Assembly (NCBI RefSeq): GCF_007570835.1
Contig: NZ_SUNC01000001.1
Location: 124,001-188,000, forward strand
Reading direction: 5' to 3'
Source of the DNA: Croceicoccus sediminis
GTDB lineage: Bacteria > Pseudomonadota > Alphaproteobacteria > Sphingomonadales > Sphingomonadaceae
DNA: 64,000 bases
Within the stretch, counting starts at the first letter, position 1. Every line of letters begins with the position of its first letter. Made by a program: the position numbers and the translations under genes. Below the pieces are notes generated by a model. The model did not search any database, had not been told where the DNA came from, and saw only the letters and a program-made list of their open reading frames with translations. This document shows, in pieces, positions 7,804 to 17,901 of this stretch.

Positions 7804-8502
7804 ATGGAAATGGCTTACAGATATCCCGTCAATAGTCCGCTGCACCCCGACGCTCTAAAGACCAAGCAGCGCGAGCTTCGCGAAGGATTTTCGACGCCTC
7901 TGACGCTGCGCGTCCATCGTGCCATCTCTTGGCTTCGCCGTGCTGAAGCAGAAGAGGAAGACCAGGACGTTCGTTTCATCCTGCTCTGGATCGGTTTCAA
8001 TGCTGCCTACGCCGGCGACGTGGAAGCCTCCGCCAGCAATTCAGCGCCGGAAGGCGAGCGCGGGCTGTTTCAGTCGTTTTTCTCGACATTGGTGAAGTTC
8101 GATGGGCGTCACCGTGTCTACGATGCCGTCTGGCAGCGGTTCAGCCAGGAGATCCGCCTCCTTCTGGACAATCGCTATGTCTACCACCCCTTCTGGCAGC
8201 ATCAGAACGGTGTGCCAGGATACCAAGACTGGGAGCACAAGCTCGAGCGCGGTCGCCTTGCCATTAACCACGCCCTGCGCGAGCACGACACGGTCCGGAT
8301 CCTGTCGATCCTCTTCGATCGGCTCTACGTCCTGCGCAACCAACTCGTCCACGGCGGCGCGACCTGGAACAGCGATGTCAATCGCGACCAGGTGAGGGAC
8401 GGGGCATCGTTGCTCGGTTGCCTCCTACCGATCTTCGTCGATCTGATGATGGAAAACCCGCAGCATGAGTGGCCGATGCCGAACTATCCGGTCGTGGATT
8501 AG
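7804..8502 (+). CDS. HEPN-domain protein (RNxxxH ribonuclease-like)
   Basis: The protein has 232 residues and is mostly helical. The C-terminal third contains the HEPN signature RNQLVH (Arg178 to His183) in the context LYVLRNQLVHGGATWN, as in ApeA/MAE-28990-type HEPN proteins. HEPN domains with an intact RX4-6H motif are usually RNases, found as toxins or defence effectors. It is followed after 5 bp by an unrecognised gene at 8508, so the two may form a pair. No classical MNT antitoxin is visible. The motif is clear; activity and target are unknown. Confidence 0.75.
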   Translation: MEMAYRYPVNSPLHPDALKTKQRELREGFSTPLTLRVHRAISWLRRAEAEEEDQDVRFILLWIGFNAAYAGDVEASASNSAPEGERGLFQSFFSTLVKFDGRHRVYDAVWQRFSQEIRLLLDNRYVYHPFWQHQNGVPGYQDWEHKLERGRLAINHALREHDTVRILSILFDRLYVLRNQLVHGGATWNSDVNRDQVRDGASLLGCLLPIFVDLMMENPQHEWPMPNYPVVD

Positions 8503-8507
8503 GCTTG

Positions 8508-9365
8508 ATGGAGACGATTGACGATCTCGTCGCAGACTCGTCTGCGCTCATCGATGGCTATCTCGATCCCGCCGACCGAGAGCAGCTTTACAATCGCATC
8601 TGGCATTGCTTGCGCTGGCAACAGCACGATCCCGATGACAGGATAATGCAGCTCATCATCCGGCTGTACGACCTGTTTGTCCGCGTCATGCCCGTGGAAC
8701 ACAGAATGATGATCTATCAGGCGGCGAAGGAAGAGGTCGAGCACCGCCGTTTCACGCCAGCGGTCTTCATCGTTTTCATGCAGAACGAGATCGACGAAGG
8801 GATTGCGTCCACCGCGACGATCGACCTCTTGGCCTACAGCAAGCGTGACTGGTCGTCGCTACCCGTGGGGTTCAAGGCGCTCCTGGGCATTGTCGAACAC
8901 GGCATGTGCAGAATTCCCGGAGCGTTGTTTGGGGCCGCAATAACGTTCGGCGATGGCAATCTGCTCATCGGCCTGGACACGATGGCGCCCCATATGACCG
9001 ATCGTCATATCAACATGGCCGCGCGCATGCAGACTGGATACGTCCATCATGCGGCGATTCAGTACTGGCTTTCGATTGCTCGCCGCATGGCAACACGTGA
9101 AGACCAAGTTGCTCAATCAGTCGTCGGAAGCTGCGCCAGTGCGCTGGTACGTTACCACCAAAGCGCCTTCCAGCCTGTCGTGACCGATATAGAGAGACTT
9201 TATCCGGCGTGGGATTTTGACCCCGCAGTATCGGTAAAGCAGCATTGGAGCTTCGAGGAATACGGGAAGCTGATCGAGCCGCAGCTATGTGCGATTTACG
9301 AATCTGAAGCCGGCGAGAAGATTTTTGGCGAAGTCTTAAATGTCTGGTGTGCGTCAGTAGATTAG
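8508..9365 (+). CDS. Hypothetical helical protein coupled to the HEPN gene
   Basis: The protein has 285 residues from the ATG at 8508, 5 bp after the HEPN stop; the frame stays open upstream to 8469 inside the HEPN gene. It is predicted to be mostly alpha-helical, without membrane spans or a motif I recognise. Its tight linkage suggests co-expression with the HEPN protein, possibly as neutraliser, sensor or partner. No homologous family can be named from the sequence alone. Confidence 0.6.
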   Translation: METIDDLVADSSALIDGYLDPADREQLYNRIWHCLRWQQHDPDDRIMQLIIRLYDLFVRVMPVEHRMMIYQAAKEEVEHRRFTPAVFIVFMQNEIDEGIASTATIDLLAYSKRDWSSLPVGFKALLGIVEHGMCRIPGALFGAAITFGDGNLLIGLDTMAPHMTDRHINMAARMQTGYVHHAAIQYWLSIARRMATREDQVAQSVVGSCASALVRYHQSAFQPVVTDIERLYPAWDFDPAVSVKQHWSFEEYGKLIEPQLCAIYESEAGEKIFGEVLNVWCASVD

Positions 9366-9469
9366 TCCTTTCCTGCATTTCGACATTCGCCTGATCAATT
9401 GTTGCGTTCCGCGTTTACGGAACGATGATTGGGCGGAGAGTTAAGTTTCTTATTTCTGGGGCATGATGA

Positions 9470-12400
9470 ATGAGGTCGCTGGGGGATCAATTAAAGGACA
9501 TCGGCCTGATCGATTCGCAGAATCTCGCTCAGTCAGATGGTTCGAAGTCCGGCAAACAAAGACCCTCCCGCGACAGAGATACGACCTCAAAGCTGATCCT
9601 CGAATTGCCATTGTTAGGGCGAGTTACCCGAGTCGACGAGGGGCGAGGGTTTGGGTTTGTCGCCACTGATGGTGGGAGGGAGGACCTGTTCTTTCATCTC
9701 AAGGGCTATGCTGGCCGTCGTGCCGGGGCAGAAGTGCTTCCCCCGCCCAACACCCCTCTACTCTTGATCACAGGAAGCGACAGGCGCAGGCGAACTGGCA
9801 GGGAAGCGGTGCGCTGGTACCCCTTGGTCGAGGTCCCGGCTCTGGCCGACGACCCTACGATCGATCAGAGAACGTACGACGTCGTCCGTCGGGATCGCTT
9901 GAACTCGATGACTACGGATGCCTTGTGGCGCTTGCTGCGCGCGGATTGGTACTGTCGGCAATGGGCGAACGATGCGCCCGCTGATCTCGACGACCCCGAG
10001 CTGGAAGCCATATGGAAGGCACGCCTTCGCGAGATCGACGTCAATCAGTTGGCCGATGGCACGTTTTGGGACCGGCTTTCCCATTGCCAGTACGAATTTG
10101 CAGCCCGGCTTCATCCTAACCATCCGCGCCGCGCTTTTGACTTGGATCTGTTCGAACCTCGCCAACTAGCCGCATTGGGCGCACCCAATCCATCTTGGAT
10201 GCAAAATGCGGACGACGCCCTCAAGGGGAGGCTCTTGGAATGGCGTCTCCTGCGAAAGGATGACAGCGACACCGAAGACGAATGGCGTCCGTGGTTTCAA
10301 GGTACCGAGAGTGTCGAACGGGAGTTGGCCGTCAAGCTTCTTGGTGAACGGTTTCAAACCGACCGTTTTGTCGATGATTGGCTCGCAAGGCTTGCCGGCA
10401 ATGAACTGCTGTCGACCGCTGATCTGGTTCAATGGTCTGAACACAGTCCAGCCACTGCTTTGACATTGTTCGAGTATCTGCCGCAGGAAGCGAAAAGCGC
10501 CTACTTTGCAGCGTGGCGCGCAGAGCCCGAGACACTCATCGCAACAGAGCCCTATCGATCTCGTCTCGGCAGTATTTTGACCAGCGAAGCTCTCGCAATC
10601 GATCTGGAAACAGATGGCGAGAACATATGGGAAGTGGGTTGCGCGCGAGGGAGTCTGGCGCGCCGCCTCCACGATCGTGGATCCGAAGAGCATCTTGTCG
10701 CCGCGATGGCTGAGCTCGAGAATCAAATCCGTTCAGCACCACTGCTCGTAGGACATAACTTTCTGGCTTGGGACTGGCCGATCATTCAGCGGTTCATCAC
10801 GCTCGAATCCTTACCGCTGATTTGGGACACTTTGCTCATACAGTTTCTGCTGACCCCCCAGGCGCATTCCCATGCCCTTGGTGGCGATCACCACGCTGAT
10901 GGCGACGCTCAGGCAACCAGGGAACTGTTCAAGAAGCAGATCTCGAAATTCACTCCGGAATTCGCTCGATCGATTCTGGCTGGCGAGTTCGACGATGCAG
11001 GGCAAATCATTGAGGCTATGCCCGCAGCATTGGCCTTGGCTCTCCAATATGCGCGAGAAATGCCGGCGGACATTGCTGCGCATGCAGATCCGCACGATCT
11101 CTTGATCCTCCCGCGAGAGCAGCTGCGTACATTCGACTGGGTACCGCATGTGACGGTGGTTCCTGCTGATCCCGTCGAGGGGCTTCCTCCGGAACTGCGG
11201 CAGATTGATGTCGAGACACTCGAACTGAATGTTCAAGACGCCAAACTTCATCAACCAGCGGCCAAGGTCGTTGTTGCTGTGGCCCGCATGGCTGCGGATC
11301 TCAGCATCGCTATTAGGCGCAACATGATCCCCTTCTGGTTGCTGGAAGGGGATCCGGCTTTGGCCTCGGCGATTGATCGTGCTGCCGTAATTCCTCACGC
11401 CGAGGGTAGCTGGCGCGTGGCGCCAATGCCCTCCCGTCCGGAGTGGTGGCGCGATGCCGATCATGGAAGCTTTTGTCTGGCAACAGGCGGGCAGGATGTC
11501 CTAGTTTTTGGCCGCCAATATGGATCGCCGGGGGCCAACAGCCAGAACTTGCAGGATGGCCGGGCAGCGTCACTGATCCGTTTGAAAAGCCAAGAAGGCA
11601 TGACCGACTGGGTAAGGGCTGATCGGGCCGCTCATATTCTTGAGCGTCGCGGTGGTCTACAAGGTTTCACCACCTGGAGGCTCCCCGATGAGTTGAAACG
11701 TCTTCCTGGCGCCGTTGGCTCAGGGGCTTCTGCAAGGATGAATCTGGCGACAAGGCGCCATCATGTCCTGCATCCGGGGGCAATGGATCAACTCGGTTAC
11801 TGGACCGAAGTGCTGCGCACATTTCGTGAACTATCTCAGCGCGAAGGTCGCGCTACACCACTGCTCATCATTAGCAGTTCGGAAAGTCCTGAACTGGTCA
11901 AGATGCTTGAAGTGGCGCTCGCCGAGCTTGGCTTGGGTGAAGTGCGTCCGGATCACAGGAGCAAACGCGAGCACCTGCTACGTGCTTCTCGTCAAGGCTA
12001 CGCCGTCGTGGACATCCTGGACAACTGGTCCAGTTGGCATGGCTTGGCCCAAAGTGCTGACATCGTCCTGCAACCGGTTGTTGAAGCTCTGCCATTAGAA
12101 GAATGGTTCGCCTGCTCTCAAGCCAATGGGGATCAATCCGGAGGCTCGCCGCTCCCAGATGATGAAGCCGGTGAGGTAGAAGATTCAGCCGAAGTCCGAA
12201 GTTACGGAACGGGTGCGATTCTCGAAGCGATGCCGTCATTAGTGGCGGAATATTTGGCCAGTTGGCTTGCCGGTCATGAGCCTTGTAATAGCACGTTGCC
12301 CGCAATCCTTATCGATCCGCGCTTATCGGGTGTCGGCCGTGAATTGAAAGCACATGTCGACGTAGTTCCCCTTCGCGGAACGAAGCTTTCTGAGGACGAG

Positions 12401-15400
12401 CTTCAACGGTTGGAGAACGTGCTATCGCCCTTCAAACTTGTTCGAGAGGTAGCGCCAACAGATTTCGCGTCGATGGAACGCTTCCTCGTTGAGAATTGGA
12501 ATCCCAAAGGTGGTTCGTCCAGGGGCGTTGAAGGTTTCAAAGAATCGCAGCGATCGGCGATGGAAGCTATCTGTGCGCGAACCAGCAACGTGCTTGTCTC
12601 GCTCCCGACCGGCGAAGGGAAATCCGTTCTGTTCCAGGTGCCCGCGCTGAGCCGCGGCTTGAGAAACAGGCGTCTTACACTGGTCATCTCGCCGCTGAAG
12701 GCGCTTATGCGCGATCAGGTCGAAGGACTCCGTGACCTGGGCTTTGCAGAATCGGCGGATTTCCTGAGCGGTGATCGTCCGAAACACGAAATCGAAGAGG
12801 TCTTGCAAGGCGTCCTCGATCATCGGCTGGTTCTCTTGTACGTCGCACCCGAACGCCTGAGAAGCGCTGTCTTCCTTGACGTTCTCGACAACCGGATGCG
12901 CTCGGATGGTGGCCTGGATCATGTCGTCATCGATGAAGCGCATTGCGTAAATCAGTGGGGCTTCGAATTCAGACCCGATTACTTTTTTGCAACGGACCTC
13001 TTGCTGCGGAAGTGCCGCGAAATCCCAGGTGCTGAGCCTACCCCATTCCTCCTACTGTCCGCGACGATCACGGCGTCTGACAAGGAACGACTGGAAGCCA
13101 CCGTCTCGGGTATGGACGACGATCATCGGCTGCCAATGCTGGTTCGGCCGGAAACTTTTGCTCATCCGATCAGGTCTCACATCTCGATCCTGCCGCGAAG
13201 GGTTCGTGGCAGAATTGGTCAGGACGATCTCGAGAGAGAAATGGCAGAACGTCTGCCGATCATCGAGAAGGCCATTTCCGACGCGAAACAGAACCGGCTG
13301 AATACCGGCCAGAGAAGTGCTGTCATTGTCTTCGTTCCCACCAGGCGCCTCGCGGAAGACCTTGCTAGGCGCTTGTCAGATGACAGCGGAACCGATGCCG
13401 AATTCTACCATGCTGGACTTGACGCCGCGACAAAGGAGGAAGTTTACGCTGATTTCCGCGATGGCGAACTCGATGTTCTCGTCGCCACCAAAGCTTTCGG
13501 CATGGGGATGGATATTCCCGATATTCATTGGGTCGTCCACTTGTCGCCGCCTGGATATCTGGAAGACTATCTTCAAGAAGTGGGCCGGATCGGTCGTGGC
13601 GAAGAAGAGCGCGAGCAGGCCAGGCTCACGAATCTCAGCGCTCTGCTTCCCTTCTCGAACGAGGATTTCGAACACATACGAGATCTTCGCGCGCGCAATA
13701 CTCTCAGGGCTCAGGACATTGATGACGTATTCTCGGAGATCCGAGGCAATGCTCATAGCGTCGACGGACAGTTGCTTGCGATCGTTCCCGCAGAGGGCTA
13801 TCAGCCGCTAGAAACTGAAACAGAGAGGCGAGCGGCAGCCACGAGGCTGCGGATGGCCATTTATTGGCTGGAACGTGCCGGGCGTCTCACCCTCTCCGGC
13901 TCGCTTGCGGACATCTTAACAATCGGAATCACTCCTCAGATCCTTGAGAGGATTTCACACGAGGAGGGGCCGCTTGGCCAACTGGCTCAGCTACTGCTCG
14001 ACCTCGAGAACGCCGACGCCAATAATTTAAACATTGGTGATCAGGCGGAGAGCCGCGGAGGGAGGGCAAGTCAAACGGGCCTGCTCGGCCGGCTGCTCGA
14101 GGGCCTCGCCGATATGGTCGGACTGGTCTTCAACGATACTTCTGACCAAAGCAAAATCGAGCCGTTCGCCAGTCCTGCAAGCCGATCTCGAGCGCGATCG
14201 GCGACAGATCTGGATCAATCGGATCGAACGGCAGTCGTCAATCTTTCCCAGATCAGATTTCGCCTGCAATCGATGGATTCAAACGACGATGTCCTGGCTG
14301 GTCTGGTAGACCTCGAAAAGCGCGGCGGTATCTCGCTGAATCGGGAAATCGAATTCTCTCTCAGACGGTTGGCACGAGAGGAGCGTGACGACAACATTCA
14401 AACGCTTTTCCGCTTCGTCGATGACGCCGCAAAGCAGCTGTTGGGCAAGCTTGCCAAGAATGCCAGCATCGAATTTCATCCCTTCGAATTTGTGGAGATC
14501 GAACCTTTCATTCGGACTGTCGCGGTAGAAGGGGCCGCCCGACAAGGTGATCAAGAACGCGAGGCTGAGCCAAAAACGCTAGCGGAGACGGACGAAGAAG
14601 CCATTCGACGCCGACGCAGGTACGAACGCGCCTTCATCAATGGGTTTCGGACCTTGGTGCGGTCGTCTGGCGTCCGCCTTCGACAAATCGCGAACGCTGA
14701 CGAAACAGTTTTTTGGGAGGCCAAGCTCGCTTCCTCAGAAGGCCGAAATGCCGACTTACGCCGCAGGGCCCTCATTCGCGGTGCTCAATCAGTCTTTGAT
14801 GTCATCAAGAAGTCAGATGAGCGAATTGCCGTATCCAAGCTCATCGAAAGGGTTCGCGATGCGAGCTTTGGTAAGAAATTCCGCGAGCAGGATCTGAAGA
14901 AAACAGCTGGTCTTCTGGCGACGATGAACCTCGTCGGCATGAGCGTTGATATCGTCCAGTTTTCGCACATCGTCCTGCTTGGCGAGAGTACGGCTGAGGA
15001 CGAGGAACTGTGGAACGAGCTCGCCGAGATCAATGATTTCTCCGAAGCGCGCAACCTCGCGATGGAGCTGTTTGCTAATGTGCGAACAGATGCCCAAGAA
15101 GCATTCATAACCGGCTATTTCTCAAAGTCTGACGCGAGCGGCTTGAAGGAGTTTCTTGAGACTCAGTTGGGCGAAATCGAGGAAATCGATGAAAATGAGG
15201 AAGGCTCGCAAAATACGGGCATTATCGCCCAGATGCAGGAGAAGTTGCGCGCCACCAAAGCAGTAGAGTTCTTCGAGAAGTTCAAGACATCCGAAGAGCC
15301 TGCGCAGTGGGAAGCCGTGCGCCATCCTTACAACCAGCATTTGTTGGTCAATGCAGGGCCGGGAGCCGGCAAGACTTTCGTGCTTGTGGGTCGTATCGTT

Positions 15401-17167
15401 CACCTCATACGCGAGCAGCACATTCACCCGTCACAGATTGTCGTGCTCGCATTCAATCGTGCAGTGGTCTTCGAAATCAAGCGCAGAATCCGCGATCTGT
15501 TCAGATCTCTGGGCTATGCCGCCTACGCATCAAGACTTCGCGTTTCGACCATTCATGCGTTCGCCATGGGGCACCTCGCCAGGGATGGCTGGCAGGGCGA
15601 AGATTCCATGATGGACGGGGCTCTTTCAGAGTTTGCCCGGCGCATGAATAACGATGCCGGGTTTCGTCGTGCAGTTGCCGGTGACGTTCGCTGCATTCTG
15701 GTGGATGAATTTCAGGATCTCACCGATGACGTATATGCCATCCTGCGTGCACTCCACCAGGGAAGCGATTCCCGTGCAGGTGTGATGGTGATCGGGGACG
15801 ATGACCAGGATATTCTCCGGTGGCAGCGCCCGGCGGGGAATTTCTCCGAAACCTACTTCGACCGTTTCAAACAGGACTTTGGGGGCGAGAACCTCAAACA
15901 GCTCGTGCTGTCGGTAAACTTCCGTTCTGGAACCGAAATAGTTCAGAAGAGTCAGGCGATGATAGCCGCGTTCTTTGACCGATCTACTCGCTCTCACCGC
16001 CTGAAAAAATCCACTCTTGTCCCCCAGCAAGACGCACCTGTTCAATCAGAGTGCCATCGCCTTAACTGGCGCGGGAAATCGTTCGGTGACGCCGTCAATG
16101 AAGTACTTAAAATTTGGAATGAGATTGGCGGTCGCTCAGGCAAGTCAGTCGCTATCCTCTGTCGCTCCAACGCCGAAGTTGCTCAAGTCCATCGGCTGCT
16201 TGAGCCGCACATATCCGGAATAACAGTTCAAGGAACGGCGAACCTGCGCGTCGCCAATCTTCGTCACGTTGGTCTTTGGCTCGATTTTCTTCGAGCTGAA
16301 GTCACCAAGTCAGACCGTGCGCTTTCGGCGCAATTGGCTGACGAACTCGTCGACGAATTCATCCGCAACATGAAAATCCCCGAGGGCAACGCAGCCGGCA
16401 GAGACACGGTCAGCTTGGCAAGTCTTTGGGAGTTATGCAGCCAAGAACAGGCATTTCCGCACATATCATCACTCGTACGCTTCGTCGAAGAGTTGCGCAG
16501 CGATGATCTAAGCCGACTTATGGGAACGACCGCGACGGCTTCGACCATTGTCGTGTCGACCATTCACAAGGTAAAAGGCCTCGAGTTCGATAGCGTTGTC
16601 ATCCTCCCATCAAACCTTCCATTCGGAAAGAGCCGCCATGGCAGGCATGCGGATCTGGAAGGGGACGCCGCAGAGGAAGCCCGCCTACTTTACGTTGCAA
16701 TGACCAGGGCCAAACGCAATTTGTGGCAATTTGTCGGAGATCGGGAGCATAGCTGGGCGAGCAGTTCACCCGCTCCCTTCGATGGCCAGCAAACCGACGG
16801 ATGTGTGCTCATCGGGTCTCCTGAGGATGTAGGACTGGGTTGGGCATTGCAACGAAGCGGCTTCAATCCTGAGCCGGATCAATGTCAGGATTATATCGAG
16901 CGCGAAGTCAAAGTGGGTGATCCCGTGCTTCTCGGCGGGCGAGGGCTAGGTGCGAACAAGGCGCTGCTACATCGAAGCGCTTCGGGCACAGTGCGTCAGA
17001 TCGGATTTCTGGCGAAGAAGCATGGTGCCGGAAGCAATAATTCTGATCTGCGTGTTAGCTCAGTGATCAGATTTCACCCAAATGAGACAAACGATGGCGA
17101 TCTGGGCGCGGACGTGGCCGAGCGAGGATGGGGGTACGTGGCACTGGTGTCGGGACGAATTCGATAG
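9470..17167 (+). CDS. Giant fusion: cold-shock domain, DEDD exonuclease, RecQ-type SF2 helicase and UvrD-type SF1 helicase
   Basis: The protein has 2565 residues in one uninterrupted frame. In order: a cold-shock nucleic-acid-binding domain (about 49-80, GRGFGFVATDGG, DLFFH); an uncharacterised region; a DEDD-like 3'-5' exonuclease (AIDLETDG near 374, VGHNFLAWDWPII near 426); a RecQ-like helicase (FKESQRSAM, Walker A SLPTGEGKS near 1043, DEAHCVNQWGFEF near 1154, motif VI GRIGRG near 1375); a long helical linker; and a complete UvrD/Rep helicase (AGPGAGKT near 1961, VDEFQD near 2078, STIHKVKGLEFD near 2362, YVAMTRAKR near 2407). RecQ and UvrD proteins unwind DNA 3'-5'. Two ATP motors plus a nuclease in one chain suggest DNA processing, probably anti-phage. 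Start chosen at ATG 9470 with GGGG upstream. Confidence 0.9.
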   Translation: MRSLGDQLKDIGLIDSQNLAQSDGSKSGKQRPSRDRDTTSKLILELPLLGRVTRVDEGRGFGFVATDGGREDLFFHLKGYAGRRAGAEVLPPPNTPLLLITGSDRRRRTGREAVRWYPLVEVPALADDPTIDQRTYDVVRRDRLNSMTTDALWRLLRADWYCRQWANDAPADLDDPELEAIWKARLREIDVNQLADGTFWDRLSHCQYEFAARLHPNHPRRAFDLDLFEPRQLAALGAPNPSWMQNADDALKGRLLEWRLLRKDDSDTEDEWRPWFQGTESVERELAVKLLGERFQTDRFVDDWLARLAGNELLSTADLVQWSEHSPATALTLFEYLPQEAKSAYFAAWRAEPETLIATEPYRSRLGSILTSEALAIDLETDGENIWEVGCARGSLARRLHDRGSEEHLVAAMAELENQIRSAPLLVGHNFLAWDWPIIQRFITLESLPLIWDTLLIQFLLTPQAHSHALGGDHHADGDAQATRELFKKQISKFTPEFARSILAGEFDDAGQIIEAMPAALALALQYAREMPADIAAHADPHDLLILPREQLRTFDWVPHVTVVPADPVEGLPPELRQIDVETLELNVQDAKLHQPAAKVVVAVARMAADLSIAIRRNMIPFWLLEGDPALASAIDRAAVIPHAEGSWRVAPMPSRPEWWRDADHGSFCLATGGQDVLVFGRQYGSPGANSQNLQDGRAASLIRLKSQEGMTDWVRADRAAHILERRGGLQGFTTWRLPDELKRLPGAVGSGASARMNLATRRHHVLHPGAMDQLGYWTEVLRTFRELSQREGRATPLLIISSSESPELVKMLEVALAELGLGEVRPDHRSKREHLLRASRQGYAVVDILDNWSSWHGLAQSADIVLQPVVEALPLEEWFACSQANGDQSGGSPLPDDEAGEVEDSAEVRSYGTGAILEAMPSLVAEYLASWLAGHEPCNSTLPAILIDPRLSGVGRELKAHVDVVPLRGTKLSEDELQRLENVLSPFKLVREVAPTDFASMERFLVENWNPKGGSSRGVEGFKESQRSAMEAICARTSNVLVSLPTGEGKSVLFQVPALSRGLRNRRLTLVISPLKALMRDQVEGLRDLGFAESADFLSGDRPKHEIEEVLQGVLDHRLVLLYVAPERLRSAVFLDVLDNRMRSDGGLDHVVIDEAHCVNQWGFEFRPDYFFATDLLLRKCREIPGAEPTPFLLLSATITASDKERLEATVSGMDDDHRLPMLVRPETFAHPIRSHISILPRRVRGRIGQDDLEREMAERLPIIEKAISDAKQNRLNTGQRSAVIVFVPTRRLAEDLARRLSDDSGTDAEFYHAGLDAATKEEVYADFRDGELDVLVATKAFGMGMDIPDIHWVVHLSPPGYLEDYLQEVGRIGRGEEEREQARLTNLSALLPFSNEDFEHIRDLRARNTLRAQDIDDVFSEIRGNAHSVDGQLLAIVPAEGYQPLETETERRAAATRLRMAIYWLERAGRLTLSGSLADILTIGITPQILERISHEEGPLGQLAQLLLDLENADANNLNIGDQAESRGGRASQTGLLGRLLEGLADMVGLVFNDTSDQSKIEPFASPASRSRARSATDLDQSDRTAVVNLSQIRFRLQSMDSNDDVLAGLVDLEKRGGISLNREIEFSLRRLAREERDDNIQTLFRFVDDAAKQLLGKLAKNASIEFHPFEFVEIEPFIRTVAVEGAARQGDQEREAEPKTLAETDEEAIRRRRRYERAFINGFRTLVRSSGVRLRQIANADETVFWEAKLASSEGRNADLRRRALIRGAQSVFDVIKKSDERIAVSKLIERVRDASFGKKFREQDLKKTAGLLATMNLVGMSVDIVQFSHIVLLGESTAEDEELWNELAEINDFSEARNLAMELFANVRTDAQEAFITGYFSKSDASGLKEFLETQLGEIEEIDENEEGSQNTGIIAQMQEKLRATKAVEFFEKFKTSEEPAQWEAVRHPYNQHLLVNAGPGAGKTFVLVGRIVHLIREQHIHPSQIVVLAFNRAVVFEIKRRIRDLFRSLGYAAYASRLRVSTIHAFAMGHLARDGWQGEDSMMDGALSEFARRMNNDAGFRRAVAGDVRCILVDEFQDLTDDVYAILRALHQGSDSRAGVMVIGDDDQDILRWQRPAGNFSETYFDRFKQDFGGENLKQLVLSVNFRSGTEIVQKSQAMIAAFFDRSTRSHRLKKSTLVPQQDAPVQSECHRLNWRGKSFGDAVNEVLKIWNEIGGRSGKSVAILCRSNAEVAQVHRLLEPHISGITVQGTANLRVANLRHVGLWLDFLRAEVTKSDRALSAQLADELVDEFIRNMKIPEGNAAGRDTVSLASLWELCSQEQAFPHISSLVRFVEELRSDDLSRLMGTTATASTIVVSTIHKVKGLEFDSVVILPSNLPFGKSRHGRHADLEGDAAEEARLLYVAMTRAKRNLWQFVGDREHSWASSSPAPFDGQQTDGCVLIGSPEDVGLGWALQRSGFNPEPDQCQDYIEREVKVGDPVLLGGRGLGANKALLHRSASGTVRQIGFLAKKHGAGSNNSDLRVSSVIRFHPNETNDGDLGADVAERGWGYVALVSGRIR

Positions 17168-17257
17168 CTCGGTAATATCATCGTCGAGCCTTCCTTGGAA
17201 CACTTATGCGGCCCTGAGGTTTCGTTTATCGATGTTTGCTGGCGTCGTTACCGCTGT

Positions 17258-17815
17258 TCAAGGGATATGAAAGTCCATCGCTCCGCGGTTGTGATCGCCG
17301 CGCGCCTCAATTTCCTCGCGCAGCCAGCGAAGCAGAACGGCGGGCTCGCGCTCTGACAGCAAGTGAGCACGATGCGCGACGACGGCAAAGTCACCCGGCG
17401 TTTGTCCTTCATGGACTGGCCACTCCGCCGGCCAGACTTGGCCAAAGTGTGCCTGAATGAGCTTGCGGGCCTGGTCCATCGTCATCCGCCTGAATGTGGC
17501 GCGCATGGTGAAGCGCCGCTGCGTCGCCGCATCCAGCTTGTCGGCGAGGTTCTCCATGGAAGATGGCCTCTCGCGATCGGCCACCTTGCGTAAGGCATCG
17601 ACCGGCACTTCCTGCTCGATCAGTTCAATCAGGTCCTCGCCGCAACGCTTCAGCTGATGTGTGGTCAATGCGCGCAGCACTTTCGCCGCGGCGTTTGCGA
17701 AGTGCGCTGCTTCGCCCTTCGCGTGATGGCCGAATTCGGTTTGTGCAGTCAGACGACGTCTCATTTTCTTCGCGATCTCCCTGAGTGCGGTTCCATTCCT
17801 GGTCATAAACCACAT
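17258..17815 (-). pseudogene. Remnant of an AAA+ ATPase (C-terminal part only)
   Basis: The 185-codon minus-strand frame matches only the C-terminal portion of a Cdc48-like AAA+ ATPase: a sensor/arginine-finger-like stretch (NLADKLDAATQRRFTMRATF), then the lid-like TPGDFAVVAHR near the end. The Walker A and Walker B region expected upstream is absent. Its apparent start runs into the operator-like palindrome of the WYL gene, so the first codons are probably not real. It is the only minus-strand gene trace between 5.3 and 31 kb and looks like a leftover of an earlier insertion. A short functional gene cannot be excluded. Confidence 0.55.
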
Positions 17816-17847
17816 TCTTGCGACAAAAATGGTCGCAAAATGTGTGG
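17810..17847 (+). promoter_or_regulatory. Palindromic operator upstream of the WYL regulator
   Basis: TTGCGAC (17818-17824) and GTCGCAA (17832-17838) form a perfect 7-bp inverted repeat with a 7-bp spacer. The outer flanks CCACATT (17810-17816) and TGTGTGG (17841-17847) continue the symmetry imperfectly. It lies 55 bp before the WYL start. Long imperfect palindromes upstream of their own gene are typical for WYL-type autoregulators of BREX and related islands, so autoregulation is likely. Confidence 0.6.
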
Positions 17848-17901
17848 ATCGAGGTCGAACTCACTTGCTCTTACCGATCAGGGAGTTAGCAATGGTCCGT
17901 G

